From Aquamicrobium sp. (GTDB lineage Bacteria > Pseudomonadota > Alphaproteobacteria > Rhizobiales > Rhizobiaceae): a stretch of 64,000 nt of DNA. The notes under the pieces are model-generated. The model searched no databases and was not told the DNA's origin. It was given only the letters and a program-made list of their open reading frames with translations. A program made the position numbers and the translations under genes. The stretch lies in NCBI GenBank assembly GCA_019739225.1, contig JAHHDT010000006.1, positions 791,501 through 855,500 on the forward strand. Direction: 5' to 3'. Positions within the stretch are counted from its first letter, which is position 1. Every line of letters begins with the position of its first letter. Positions 9,290 through 17,782 of this stretch are shown here, in pieces.

Positions 9290-9769
9290 TCAATTCAGCA
9301 GGCCCTGTCCTGCTGCCTGGTTCTGTGTCAGCACGTTGTCGAGCGCGATCAGGCTGATCATGCGCCCTTCCATCGCGATCACGCCCTTCATGAAGGTGCG
9401 TGCCAGATCCGAGGCGACGTTGGGGGTCGCCTGAATCGCGCCGGAATCGACGGTCAGGATGTCCGAGACTGCATCGACCAGCAGGCCGATGGTCTGGTGT
9501 CCGACCTGGGTGATGATGATGACATGGCGTGCGCTCGGCTCCGCCGGATCGAAACCCAGCCTGGCGGCCAGGTCGACAACCGGCAGCACGGCGCCGCGCA
9601 GGTTTATCACGCCCTTCACATAGGCCGACGAATGGGGCAGCGGCGTCGTCTGCGTCCAGCCGCGAATGTCGCGCACCGACATGATGTCGACGCAGAACTC
9701 CTGCTCGCCGAGGCGGAAAGCGATCAGCTCGTTGCTCGCCGTGGCGTCCTGTTCCCTGACCTGGATCAT
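9290..9769 (-). CDS. cheW: Chemotaxis coupling protein CheW (copy in - arm)
   Basis: A 159-residue CheW domain protein linking CheA to receptors. Its body ([20 protein letters not shown], then GVINLRGAVLPVVDLAARLG) is very close to the CheW at 5111-5581. It follows cheA with a 4-base overlap, as in the standard rhizobial cheA-cheW pair, so it is the more likely ancestral copy. The ATPNVASDLARTFMKGVIAMEGRMI stretch near the C-terminus (here only its position, about residues 115-140, matters) is also shared by both copies. Confidence 0.96.
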   Translation of the reverse strand: MIQVREQDATASNELIAFRLGEQEFCVDIMSVRDIRGWTQTTPLPHSSAYVKGVINLRGAVLPVVDLAARLGFDPAEPSARHVIIITQVGHQTIGLLVDAVSDILTVDSGAIQATPNVASDLARTFMKGVIAMEGRMISLIALDNVLTQNQAAGQGLLN

Positions 9770-11997
9770 GCTGCGCTCCTCTTTCGGTTTGCGTCGGCCC
9801 GCGCGACATCGCTGCGGGAGCCGGCAACAATTGCATCGACGTCAAGAATGACGGCCACGCGGCCATCGCCGAGAATGGTGGCTGCCGCCACGCCGAAGAC
9901 ATGGCCGTAGTTGGTTTCCAGGCTTTTGATGACGACCTGCTGCTGGCCGATGATACCGTCGACCATCAGTGCGCATTGCGACTGGTTCTCGGTCTCCACC
10001 ATCACCGCCACGCCCTGCAGCGGATCGGCCTCCTCGTCGCGATAGCTCAGCACGCTGCCGACATCGACAAGCGGGATGAAGGACCCGCGGATGGCGATCA
10101 CGCGTGCCTTCTCACCGAGCCCGTGAACATCTGCGGCTTTCGGCTGAAGGGTCTCGACGATGGCTGAGAGCGGCACGACCAGCGTCTGCCCGGCAACCGT
10201 GACCACCATGCCGTCAAGCACGGCCAGCGTCAGCGGCAGCGAGAGGGAGAAGGTCGTCCCGTTGCCGGGGCGTGAGGAAATGGTGATGCGCCCACCGAGC
10301 GCCTGGATGGAGCGGCGCACGACATCCATGCCGACGCCGCGTCCAGAAACGTCCGAGATGGTCGCCGCCGTGGAAAAGCCCGGTGCAAAAATCAGATCGT
10401 CGATCTCCGCGTCGGTAAGCGGGGCGTCGGCCTCGATGATGCCCTTGTTGACCGCGATCTCACGCACCTTGGCGCGGTTGATGCCGGCGCCGTCGTCAGA
10501 CACCTCGATCACCACGCGGCCGGAGCGGTGGGCCGCGACCATCTTGACCACGCCCTGCTCGGGCTTGCCGGCCTTTACGCGGTCTTCGGGCTTTTCCAGA
10601 CCATGGTCGATCGCGTTGCGGATCATGTGCGTCAGCGGGTCGGCCAGCCGCTCGATGACGGTCTTGTCGACTTCGCAATTCTCGCCTTCCGTGACGAGGC
10701 GGACCGACTTGCCCGTCATGTCGGCAACCTCGCGTACAACGCGGGACATGCGCTGGAAGATCGGCCGTACCGGCTGCGCGCGGATCGCCATGACGGAATC
10801 CTGGATCTCGCGGGTGAGATGCTCGAGGTCGTCAAGACCCACGGCAACGTCCGACAGGCGGGCGATGCCAGCTTCGGTTACGCGCTGAGCCAGCATAGAC
10901 TGGTTGATGACCAGCTCGCCGACCAGGTCGATCAGGCGATCGACGCGGTCGAGGTCGACGCGGATGGTGGCGCCGGGCTGCTGGGCAGACTGTGCTGCTG
11001 GTTGGGACTGCTGGTTGGCTGCAACAGGTGTCTTCGGTGCGGGTTCCAGAGCCGCTGCCGGCTCGATCGGGGCCGACACAGGCTCGACCGCCAGGGGCAG
11101 CACCGCTTCCGACTGGGCCGCTTCCTCAGCGGCGACCTGTGCAAGGATTGCCTCCACGGTCTGGCTGGCACTTTCCTCGTCCATGCCGATGACATTGACA
11201 TCGATCGACAGATCGCAATCGAATTCCACGAACTCGAAGATCTCGCGCACCGACTTTTCGTCGGCGTCGGTGGACAGGTCGATCTTCCAGGTCAGATAGG
11301 CGCCTTCGGGATCGATCTCGTCGAGCGGCGGCAGCGCGGCGACGTCGCAGGCGACTTCCATATCTCCCAGCCGGCCGAGCTCGCGCAACAGCCGCAGGGC
11401 ATCGTTGGCCTTGGAGTAGAGCTCCGGCCTAGGCGTGAAGCTGATCTCGAAACGATGCGCCCCTGCGGCAACATCCTCGGAAATCAGGGTATCGAACGAA
11501 ATCTGAACCGGTGCGAAGCCGAATTCATCGACCCCGGCGCCGTCGCCGCCCGCGGCCACAGGCTCGAAGGAAAAGTCGGCCGCGGGTGCGGGCTGAACCG
11601 CGGGGGCAGGGGCCATGCCGCCAGCCTTGCTCAACTCCTCCGTCATCTGCGCCACGCGCGTCGCATCCATCTCACCGCCATCGCGTGAGATGCGCACCAG
11701 ATCCGACAGGACGTCGGCGGAACGCAACATCAACTTGACGACCTGCGGGGTGATTTCGAGTTTTCCGCTGCGCATTCCGTCGAGCGTGGTCTCGAAGGTG
11801 TGTGCAAAGCGCACGAGGTCGTCGAGCCCGAAGGCTCCAGCGCCTCCTTTGATCGAGTGAACGGCGCGGAAGACGGCGTTGATCGTTTCGAGATCGCCCT
11901 CCTCGCGTTCGATCATCAACAGCCCTTCTTCCATCTCGGTGAGCTGTTCCTCGCACTCCTGAAAGAAGGTCTGCTTGATGGCGGCCATCGTATCCAT
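9766..11997 (-). CDS. cheA: Chemotaxis histidine kinase CheA
   Basis: A 743-residue kinase that phosphorylates the CheY proteins and CheB under receptor control. P1 (HPt) at about 1-110 with phospho-accepting His47 in RAVHSIKGGAGAFG; a response-regulator binding P2-like region at about 185-285; an Ala/Pro-rich linker; P3 dimerisation at about 340-400; P4 ATPase at about 400-600 with N-box HMIRNAIDHGLEKPED, DDGAGI and GRGVGMDVVRR; P5 CheW-like domain to the end. It is somewhat longer than enteric CheA because of the two linkers. It lies 20 bases after cheY1 with a GGAGG ribosome site, and overlaps cheW by 4 bases. Only one cheA exists in the window, so both arms must serve it. Confidence 0.97.
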   Translation of the reverse strand: MDTMAAIKQTFFQECEEQLTEMEEGLLMIEREEGDLETINAVFRAVHSIKGGAGAFGLDDLVRFAHTFETTLDGMRSGKLEITPQVVKLMLRSADVLSDLVRISRDGGEMDATRVAQMTEELSKAGGMAPAPAVQPAPAADFSFEPVAAGGDGAGVDEFGFAPVQISFDTLISEDVAAGAHRFEISFTPRPELYSKANDALRLLRELGRLGDMEVACDVAALPPLDEIDPEGAYLTWKIDLSTDADEKSVREIFEFVEFDCDLSIDVNVIGMDEESASQTVEAILAQVAAEEAAQSEAVLPLAVEPVSAPIEPAAALEPAPKTPVAANQQSQPAAQSAQQPGATIRVDLDRVDRLIDLVGELVINQSMLAQRVTEAGIARLSDVAVGLDDLEHLTREIQDSVMAIRAQPVRPIFQRMSRVVREVADMTGKSVRLVTEGENCEVDKTVIERLADPLTHMIRNAIDHGLEKPEDRVKAGKPEQGVVKMVAAHRSGRVVIEVSDDGAGINRAKVREIAVNKGIIEADAPLTDAEIDDLIFAPGFSTAATISDVSGRGVGMDVVRRSIQALGGRITISSRPGNGTTFSLSLPLTLAVLDGMVVTVAGQTLVVPLSAIVETLQPKAADVHGLGEKARVIAIRGSFIPLVDVGSVLSYRDEEADPLQGVAVMVETENQSQCALMVDGIIGQQQVVIKSLETNYGHVFGVAAATILGDGRVAVILDVDAIVAGSRSDVARADANRKRSAA

Positions 11998-12017
11998 GAT
12001 CGGGTGTCCTCCTTCGC

Positions 12018-12383
12018 TCAGGCGGCGACGCGGTTGATCGCGGTGACGAGCTTGACCGGATCGAACGGCTTTATGATCCAGCCACTTGCACCGGCCCGAC
12101 GCGCCCGATCCTTCTTGTCGTCGACGCTCTCGGTCGTCAGCACGAGGATGGGGATGGCGCGATGGCGATCTGACCCCCGCACGGCCTCGATGAAGCCGAA
12201 ACCGTCCATGCGGGGCATGTTGATGTCGGTAATGATGACGTCGGGGTCGCAGGTCTCCAGAACCTCGAGCCCATGCACACCGTCTTCAGCCTGCACAACC
12301 TCCATGCCGGCATCCGTGAGAGCCGCCTTCAGCATCTCGCGGATCGTGCGCGAATCATCAACGGTCAGGATTGTCTTCGCCAT
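12018..12383 (-). CDS. cheY: Response regulator CheY1
   Basis: A 121-residue single receiver domain with acidic pocket D9/D10, phospho-acceptor Asp53 (VIITDINMPRMDG), Thr in VLTTES and Lys in IIKPFDPVKL. It sits between the STAS gene and cheA, the place of cheY1 in Sinorhizobium-type operons, where CheY1 drains phosphate from CheY2 through CheA as a sink. The sink role is inferred from order; the protein family is certain. The gap to the STAS stop is only 2 bases. Confidence 0.93.
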   Translation of the reverse strand: MAKTILTVDDSRTIREMLKAALTDAGMEVVQAEDGVHGLEVLETCDPDVIITDINMPRMDGFGFIEAVRGSDRHRAIPILVLTTESVDDKKDRARRAGASGWIIKPFDPVKLVTAINRVAA

Positions 12384-12385
12384 GG

Positions 12386-12673
12386 TCAGTTGCTCCGTGC
12401 CGTGAATTGCGCGAGGTCAAGGCCAGCGGTCTGGATCGCGTCGACGAAAGCGGGCGAAGGCTCCTCGATCGTCAGTTCGGCACCGTCGGCGCTCCACGTC
12501 GCGGCGGCCGAAAGCAGCACCTGCAGGCATTGCCCACCGACGCGCTCGATCTGCGACGCATTGACGGCGAGGTCCTTCCCGCGTGCCGCCAGCAATTCGG
12601 CTGCAAGTGGACCGGCGGCCTTGATGTCGAGTTCATTGGAAAGCGTAATGCTTTCCGTTGCGGGTTTGCCCAT
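12386..12673 (-). CDS. cheS: STAS-domain chemotaxis protein, CheS-like
   Basis: A 95-residue single STAS domain (anti-sigma antagonist fold): strand SITLSNELDIKAA, then the SQIERVGGQCLQVLLSAA segment where phosphorylatable Ser/Thr sits in classic members; here that position is GG, so it is probably not regulated by phosphorylation. In rhizobia a protein of this size between icpA and cheY1 (CheS, also called CheX or orf2) binds CheA and speeds phosphate flow to CheY1. I chose the ATG at 12673, which has AGGAGAGGGGC just before it and lies 11 bases after the transducer stop; an ATG nine codons earlier would overlap that gene and lacks a site. Confidence 0.82.
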   Translation of the reverse strand: MGKPATESITLSNELDIKAAGPLAAELLAARGKDLAVNASQIERVGGQCLQVLLSAAATWSADGAELTIEEPSPAFVDAIQTAGLDLAQFTARSN

Positions 12674-12684
12674 GCCCCTCTCCT

Positions 12685-14277
12685 CTAGAATTCTTCCCAT
12701 TCGGACGTTTCCGTCCTGACCGCCAGTGCGGTCGCCCCTGCAGTTGCATAGACCGGCTGCCCCCTTGCCGGCCGTCCCGTCTGCGATGCCGTTGGCGCCG
12801 CCTTTGCCCTCGGCGCGTTGTCCAGGACAAACGCCGACACCCCTTCGGCAAGCGTTGCAGCCTCGCTGCGCAGCGAGTGGACCGCTGCGGTTGTCTGTTC
12901 GACCATGGCCGCGTTCTGCTGCGTTCCCTGATCCATCTCGCTGACCGCGGTATTGATGTCCGACAGACCCATCGACTGCTCGCGGGACGACGATGCGATG
13001 CCGGCCACCAGTTCGTCGATTTCCACGACGCTGGTGATGATCCGCTCCGAAACGTCGCCGGTCTCGGCCATCAGCTTCACGCCTCGCTCAACCTGAGCGG
13101 AACTCGTCGCGATCAGCGTCTTGATTTCCTTGGCGGCATCGGCCGAACGCTGCGCCAGCGCCCGCACCTCTTGCGCGACCACGGCAAAGCCCTTGCCCGC
13201 GTCGCCGGCCCGAGCGGCTTCCACGCCCGCATTGAGCGCCAGCAGGTTGGTCTGGAAGGCGATCTCGTCGATCACGCCGATGATCTGTGAAATCTCCTGC
13301 GAGGACTTTGCGATCTCGCTGATCGCGCGCACCGCATTGCCGACGATCTCGCCGGAATGCCGCGCTTCCTCGCGCGTCGACACCACTTTTGCTGCCGCCT
13401 GCGAGGCGCCGTCGGCGGCGCGCTTGACGCTGCCGGTGATCTGGTTGAGCGCGGCCGCGGTCTGCTCCAGGCGCATGGCCTGATGCTCGGTGCGGCGTGC
13501 AAGGTCGTCGGCCGCACGACCAACTTCCTCGGAACTCGAGCCGATGCTGTCCGCAGACTGCGCGACGGAGGAAAGCGTTCTGGCAAGCGCGGCGGCGGTG
13601 TGGTTGAAATCGGCCTTGAGCTGGTCGAATTCTGGAGCCAGCCGGTCGTCGAGCCGCGTCGTCAGATCGCCCGCAGCGATGCCGCCCAAAGCCCTCGTGA
13701 TCGCCTTGACGGCCTCGCCCTGGCGCTGCTCGGATTCAAGCCGCGCGCTTTCGGCTTCCTGACGCTTCTCATCGAGCGATTCCAGGTAAGTGGTGATCGC
13801 CAGGTCCATGTCGAGCATGATCGCTTTGAGCAGTGCCACGAGCATCTGGCTCATGGCTTCCGGCCCGCTGCGCGACATCAGGCGCGGCCAGTTTTCCTTG
13901 ACGACTGCCTTGACGAGATGCTCTGCGATGAGTGCATAGCCACCGATATACCAGGTGGGCTCAAGGCCAAGACGGGCGTGGGTCTCGCCGATGCGCCGCA
14001 CTGCCTGCTCATAGCTGTCGCCATAGGATGCTTCGGCAATGCCGGTCCAGTGGGTAGCCTGCCGACCCTTGGCGGACTCCATATGGCTGGCCGACGAAAA
14101 GAAGCCGCTGGTCTGCGGGTGGGTTCGCACCTTGTCGTAAAATACGGTCAGCGCCGGCCCGATCTCACGCGAGAGCAGGGGCTTCAGGTTCCTCAGATTC
14201 TGGCGGGTTGAGGAATCGAGACCGATGAAGTCGAGGCGGTCCTCGAGCGTCACCCGGGTCGCATGCGATGCGGCCAT
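12685..14277 (-). CDS. Soluble globin-coupled chemotaxis transducer (IcpA/HemAT-like)
   Basis: A 530-residue transducer without membrane segments, first gene of the leftward che operon. Residues about 10-160 are a protoglobin domain with proximal haem His100 in [19 protein letters not shown], so it should bind haem and sense oxygen. A HAMP-like stretch ([19 protein letters not shown]) at about 200 leads into the MCP signalling domain with the tip [20 protein letters not shown]. It ends in SEWEEF, a CheR/CheB tether. Its place ahead of the STAS gene and cheY1 matches icpA of Sinorhizobium. The 282 bases upstream (14278-14559) contain no gene and must hold the operon promoter. Confidence 0.93.
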   Translation of the reverse strand: MAASHATRVTLEDRLDFIGLDSSTRQNLRNLKPLLSREIGPALTVFYDKVRTHPQTSGFFSSASHMESAKGRQATHWTGIAEASYGDSYEQAVRRIGETHARLGLEPTWYIGGYALIAEHLVKAVVKENWPRLMSRSGPEAMSQMLVALLKAIMLDMDLAITTYLESLDEKRQEAESARLESEQRQGEAVKAITRALGGIAAGDLTTRLDDRLAPEFDQLKADFNHTAAALARTLSSVAQSADSIGSSSEEVGRAADDLARRTEHQAMRLEQTAAALNQITGSVKRAADGASQAAAKVVSTREEARHSGEIVGNAVRAISEIAKSSQEISQIIGVIDEIAFQTNLLALNAGVEAARAGDAGKGFAVVAQEVRALAQRSADAAKEIKTLIATSSAQVERGVKLMAETGDVSERIITSVVEIDELVAGIASSSREQSMGLSDINTAVSEMDQGTQQNAAMVEQTTAAVHSLRSEAATLAEGVSAFVLDNAPRAKAAPTASQTGRPARGQPVYATAGATALAVRTETSEWEEF

Positions 14278-14559
14278 TGAAAAAGAATCCCGAGCCGCAG
14301 GGAACTGCGGCTATGCGCTGATCTGGAAAATCGACATTCCGGTCCAGCCGGATCGGGAGCGCGGCATCATGCCTTTGGTTATTCCCCCACCAAGCCCCGC
14401 TATCTGGATAAGCGAGCATTGGTTTAGTTCATCTTAACGTAAGCCCTGAGACCGCAAGGTTTGGATGACGCTGGGGAACGGGAGGCTTTTGTGCGACGGC
14501 AAGATGCCGGGCGCGCGCGGCTGGAACGCTCAGGTCCCGGCCGCGCGGCCAAGGTCGGG

Positions 14560-14907
14560 TCAGTCGTTCTGCGCGGCGATGACGATGATCTCGACGCGGT
14601 ATTTCGGAGCGGCCAGCTTGGCTTCGCCGGTGGCGCGTGCGGGCGCATTGCCGGGCGCCACCCAGGCGTCCCACGCGGCATTCATCTCGGCGAAGTCGGC
14701 CATGTCCGACAGCCAGATCTGTGCGGAGAGGATGCGCTCCTTCGACGAATTTGCCAGCGCCAGCAGATTGTCGATCTTCGACAGGATCGATTTGGTCTGG
14801 TCGGCGACCGATTCTCCCTCGCCAACCTGGCCGGCGAGATATACGACGCCGTTATGGATGTTGACCTGGCTCATGCGGGGGCCGGTTTCGTGACGGATAA
14901 TGCTCAT
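14560..14907 (-). CDS. RidA family protein
   Basis: A 115-residue YjgF/YER057c/UK114 (Rid) protein, which hydrolyses reactive enamine/imine intermediates such as those made by PLP enzymes, or belongs to one of the less defined Rid subgroups. Core motifs: NGVVYLAGQVGEG, DQTKSILSKIDNLLA and RVEIIVIAAQ at the end. Start chosen at 14907 because AGGAGAGAG lies just upstream; a longer frame to 14985 has no such site. It follows the lysR gene on the same strand by 74 bases and could share its transcript. The Arg that binds substrate carboxylates in archetypal RidA is not in the usual PARATV context (here ARATGEAKL), so the precise activity is uncertain. Confidence 0.88.
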   Translation of the reverse strand: MSIIRHETGPRMSQVNIHNGVVYLAGQVGEGESVADQTKSILSKIDNLLALANSSKERILSAQIWLSDMADFAEMNAAWDAWVAPGNAPARATGEAKLAAPKYRVEIIVIAAQND

Positions 14908-14981
14908 GGAACTCTCTCCTGTTGGTGTCGCCGCGTTTCTATTGGCTTCGCCGTTGCCGGGCAATGGGCGCCCTCGCCTGT

Positions 14982-15863
14982 TCACGTGAAGGTGGCGCGC
15001 TCGGCCTCCACGGCGGCGGCTATAAAGGCTGAAACCGCCTGAACGCGCCGCAGCGGGCGCACCGTCTCGTGATACACGAGCCAGTAGGCGCGGCGGATCG
15101 GCTGGCTTGCCGGCACCGGCACCAGGTCATCGTGCGCACGTGCGATGAAGGTGTGGAGGATGCCGATGCCGGCACCTGACCGCACGGCCTCTACCTGGCC
15201 GAGTGCTGAGGAAACGGCGAAGTCGGCCTGCCAGTCCGGCAGGATTTCGGGCCCGTAGTCGAGCGAGGGGCTGATGATCAGGTCGGGCACGTAGCCGATC
15301 AGGCGGTGGCCGCGAAGATCTCCCGGCGTTTCCGGCAGCCCCCGTGCTGCGGCATAGGCGCGCGAGGCGTAGAGACCGAGCGTATAGTCGACCAGTTTGC
15401 CGGCGACGAGCCGCCCCTCCGTGGGGCGCTCCACAGTGATGGCGATGTCTGCCTCGCGGCGCGACAGCGAGAAGGAGCGCGGCACCGGCACGAGCTGGAT
15501 CGACAATGCGGGGTGGCGCTCGGTGAGTTGGCCGAGGCGTGGAGCTAGAAAGGCCACACCGAAGCCGTCGGGTGCACCAATGCGCACCACGCCCGCCACC
15601 TCGTCGCTTTCCCCGGCGATCTCGGCGCGCGCGGCGATCATATCCGCCTCGATGCGCTCAGCGACGTTCAGGAAACGCTCGCCTTCAGCCGTCAGCTCGG
15701 ACCCCGTCGTCAGCCGGCGAAACAGCTTGGCGCCAAGCGCGCGCTCCAGCGCGGCGATGCGGCGCGAGACCGTTGCGTGGTTGAGTTCAAGCCTTCGCGC
15801 CGCGCCCAGGATCTGGCCTGCGCGTGCTACTGCCAGGAATATCCGCACGTCGTCCCAGTTCAT
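14982..15863 (-). CDS. LysR-family transcriptional regulator
   Basis: A 293-residue LysR-type regulator: N-terminal winged helix-turn-helix (MNWDDVRIFLAVARAGQILG, ATVSRRIAALERALGAKLF) at about 1-62 and a periplasmic-binding-like effector domain from about 88. Start at 15863 is supported by GGAGG 5 bases upstream; a longer frame to 15893 has none. It is divergent from mmsA with a 147-base gap holding a 60-bp dyad, so it probably controls mmsA and itself. A homologue group next to methylmalonate-semialdehyde dehydrogenase genes is common in rhizobia; the inducer is not known. Confidence 0.92.
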   Translation of the reverse strand: MNWDDVRIFLAVARAGQILGAARRLELNHATVSRRIAALERALGAKLFRRLTTGSELTAEGERFLNVAERIEADMIAARAEIAGESDEVAGVVRIGAPDGFGVAFLAPRLGQLTERHPALSIQLVPVPRSFSLSRREADIAITVERPTEGRLVAGKLVDYTLGLYASRAYAAARGLPETPGDLRGHRLIGYVPDLIISPSLDYGPEILPDWQADFAVSSALGQVEAVRSGAGIGILHTFIARAHDDLVPVPASQPIRRAYWLVYHETVRPLRRVQAVSAFIAAAVEAERATFT

Positions 15864-15888
15864 GGCTGCCTCCGCGCTGCGGGATTGC

Positions 15889-15948
15889 AGCAAATCATGT
15901 TCTCAATAGCAGGAGCAGCAATCTGTGCACAACGGATGCTGATTTGCT
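15889..15948. promoter_or_regulatory. Candidate LysR operator between lysR and mmsA
   Basis: Perfect 9-bp arms AGCAAATCA (15889-15897) and TGATTTGCT (15940-15948) frame 42 bases that include the 8-bp palindrome TGTGCACA at 15924-15931. A 60-bp footprint with two spaced half-sites fits binding by a LysR tetramer in a divergent promoter. Confidence 0.6.
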
Positions 15949-16010
15949 CGCATTGCATTGGCGCAGCGGAAGCGGGACAATGCCGGCAACCAATGTACAG
16001 GGAGAGAGCC

Positions 16011-17507
16011 ATGCTCGAGATCGGACATTTCATCGGCGGCGAGCACGTCGCCGGCGCCAGCGGACGCAGCCAGGACGTCATGCAGCCTATGGATGGCTCC
16101 GTGCGCGGCAAGGTGGCGCTTGCTTCCAAGGACGAGCTTCGCGCCGCGGTGGAGAACGCCAAGGCGGCGCAGGCCGGATGGGCCGCGACCAACCCGCAGC
16201 GTCGCGTGCGCGTGCTGATGAAGTTCCTCGAGCTGGTGCAGAACGAGTATGACGAGCTCGCCGAAATGCTGGCGCGCGAGCACGGCAAGACGATTGCCGA
16301 CGCCAAGGGCGACATCCAGCGCGGGCTGGAGGTCGTCGAGGTCTGCATCGGCGCGCCGCACATGATGAAGGGCGAGTTCACCGATGGTGCCGGCCCGGGC
16401 ATCGACGTCTATTCCATGCGCCAGCCGCTGGGCGTGGTCGCGGGCATCACGCCCTTCAACTTCCCGGCTATGATCCCGCTTTGGAAGATCGCGCCGGCGA
16501 TCGCCTGCGGCAACGCCTTCATCCTGAAGCCGTCGGAGCGTGATCCTTCCATTCCGATGCGGATCGCCGAGCTCTTCATCGAGGCGGGGCTTCCGGCCGG
16601 CGTGCTCAATGTCGTCAACGGCGACAAGGAGGTCGTCGACGCGATCCTGGACGATCCGGACATCAAGGCCGTTGGCTTCGTCGGTTCGACGCCAATCGCG
16701 CAGTACATCTATTCGCGGGCAACCGCGAACGGGAAGCGCGCCCAGTGCTTCGGCGGTGCCAAGAACCACATGATCATCATGCCGGATGCCGACATGGACC
16801 AGACCGTCGATGCGCTGATCGGCGCGGGTTACGGCTCGGCCGGCGAGCGCTGCATGGCGATTTCGGTAGCCGTGCCTGTCGGTCAGGAGACAGCCGATCG
16901 CCTGATCGAGCGTTTGATCCCACGCGTTGAAAGCCTGAAGGTCGGCCCGTCGACCGACAACAGCGCCGATTTCGGCCCGCTCGTCACGAAGGAAGCGCTG
17001 GCACGGGTGAAGAACTATGTCGACGTCGGCGTCCAGGAAGGCGCCAAGCTCGTGGTCGACGGCCGCAACTTTACCATGCAGGGCTATGAGAACGGCTACT
17101 ATATGGGCGGCTGCCTCTTCGATGACGTGACCGAGGACATGCGCATCTACAAGGAGGAAATCTTCGGGCCGGTCCTCTCGGTGGTGCGCGCGCCGACCTA
17201 CGAAAACGCGATCAAGCTCGCCAACGACCACGAGATGGGCAACGGCGTGGCGATCTTTACCCGCGACGGCGATGCAGCACGCGACTTCGCGTCCCGCGTT
17301 CAGGTCGGCATGGTCGGCGTGAACGTGCCGATCCCGGTACCGATTGCCTACTACACATTTGGCGGCTGGAAAGCCTCGTCCTTCGGCGACCTGAACCAGC
17401 ATGGCCCCGACGCCTTCCGCTTCTACACCAAGACCAAGACCGTCACCTCGCGCTGGCCGTCCGGCATCAAGGATGGTGCGGAATTTGTGATCCCGACCAT
17501 GAACTGA
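16011..17507 (+). CDS. mmsA: CoA-acylating methylmalonate-semialdehyde dehydrogenase
   Basis: A 498-residue cytoplasmic aldehyde dehydrogenase that converts methylmalonate semialdehyde (and malonate semialdehyde) to propionyl-CoA (acetyl-CoA) with NAD and CoA, in valine, thymine and inositol catabolism. Catalytic Cys281 lies in GSAGERCMAIS; the cofactor and specificity signature GITPFNFPAMIPLWKIAPAI and the terminal IPVPIAYYTFGGWK are typical of MmsA/IolA. There is no catalytic Glu at the usual place, as in other CoA-acylating members. The ATG at 16011 has GGGAGAGAGCC before it. A strong terminator follows at 17539. Divergent LysR regulator upstream. Confidence 0.95.
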   Translation: MLEIGHFIGGEHVAGASGRSQDVMQPMDGSVRGKVALASKDELRAAVENAKAAQAGWAATNPQRRVRVLMKFLELVQNEYDELAEMLAREHGKTIADAKGDIQRGLEVVEVCIGAPHMMKGEFTDGAGPGIDVYSMRQPLGVVAGITPFNFPAMIPLWKIAPAIACGNAFILKPSERDPSIPMRIAELFIEAGLPAGVLNVVNGDKEVVDAILDDPDIKAVGFVGSTPIAQYIYSRATANGKRAQCFGGAKNHMIIMPDADMDQTVDALIGAGYGSAGERCMAISVAVPVGQETADRLIERLIPRVESLKVGPSTDNSADFGPLVTKEALARVKNYVDVGVQEGAKLVVDGRNFTMQGYENGYYMGGCLFDDVTEDMRIYKEEIFGPVLSVVRAPTYENAIKLANDHEMGNGVAIFTRDGDAARDFASRVQVGMVGVNVPIPVPIAYYTFGGWKASSFGDLNQHGPDAFRFYTKTKTVTSRWPSGIKDGAEFVIPTMN

Positions 17508-17538
17508 TCAGGCGCCACGACGCTTTTCATGGAAAATC

Positions 17539-17567
17539 AAGGCGGCGGTCCACCGGACCGCCGCCTT
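17539..17567 (+). terminator. Rho-independent terminator of mmsA
   Basis: Perfect 13-bp arms AAGGCGGCGGTCC/GGACCGCCGCCTT with a 3-base loop, 31 bases after the stop, followed by ATCTTTTG. Confidence 0.9.
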
Positions 17568-17782
17568 ATCTTTTGTGAATGTTTCAGCGTCGAAAATACC
17601 CGAAAAGCTGGATTTTCGCCCGTCATCCGCAGGCGATTGTTACAGACTGTCAAAAAAACGTGATGGAACGTGCGTGGTCCCTGAAAGCTTGTTTTCGCGA
17701 GACCCGTTGCATGATGCGCGGGGCGGTAAACAAGCCGGACCGGTCGCCAATCAGGTGGTCGCCTCGGCATCAGGAGGCTGCA

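Noticed and set aside
2640-14445. TTAACGT motifs upstream of the first MCP gene, upstream of cheW (about 5023) and upstream of the globin transducer gene, as a common chemotaxis promoter element.
   Set aside because: The word is short, its orientation relative to the genes differs, and its spacing to the starts is not constant.
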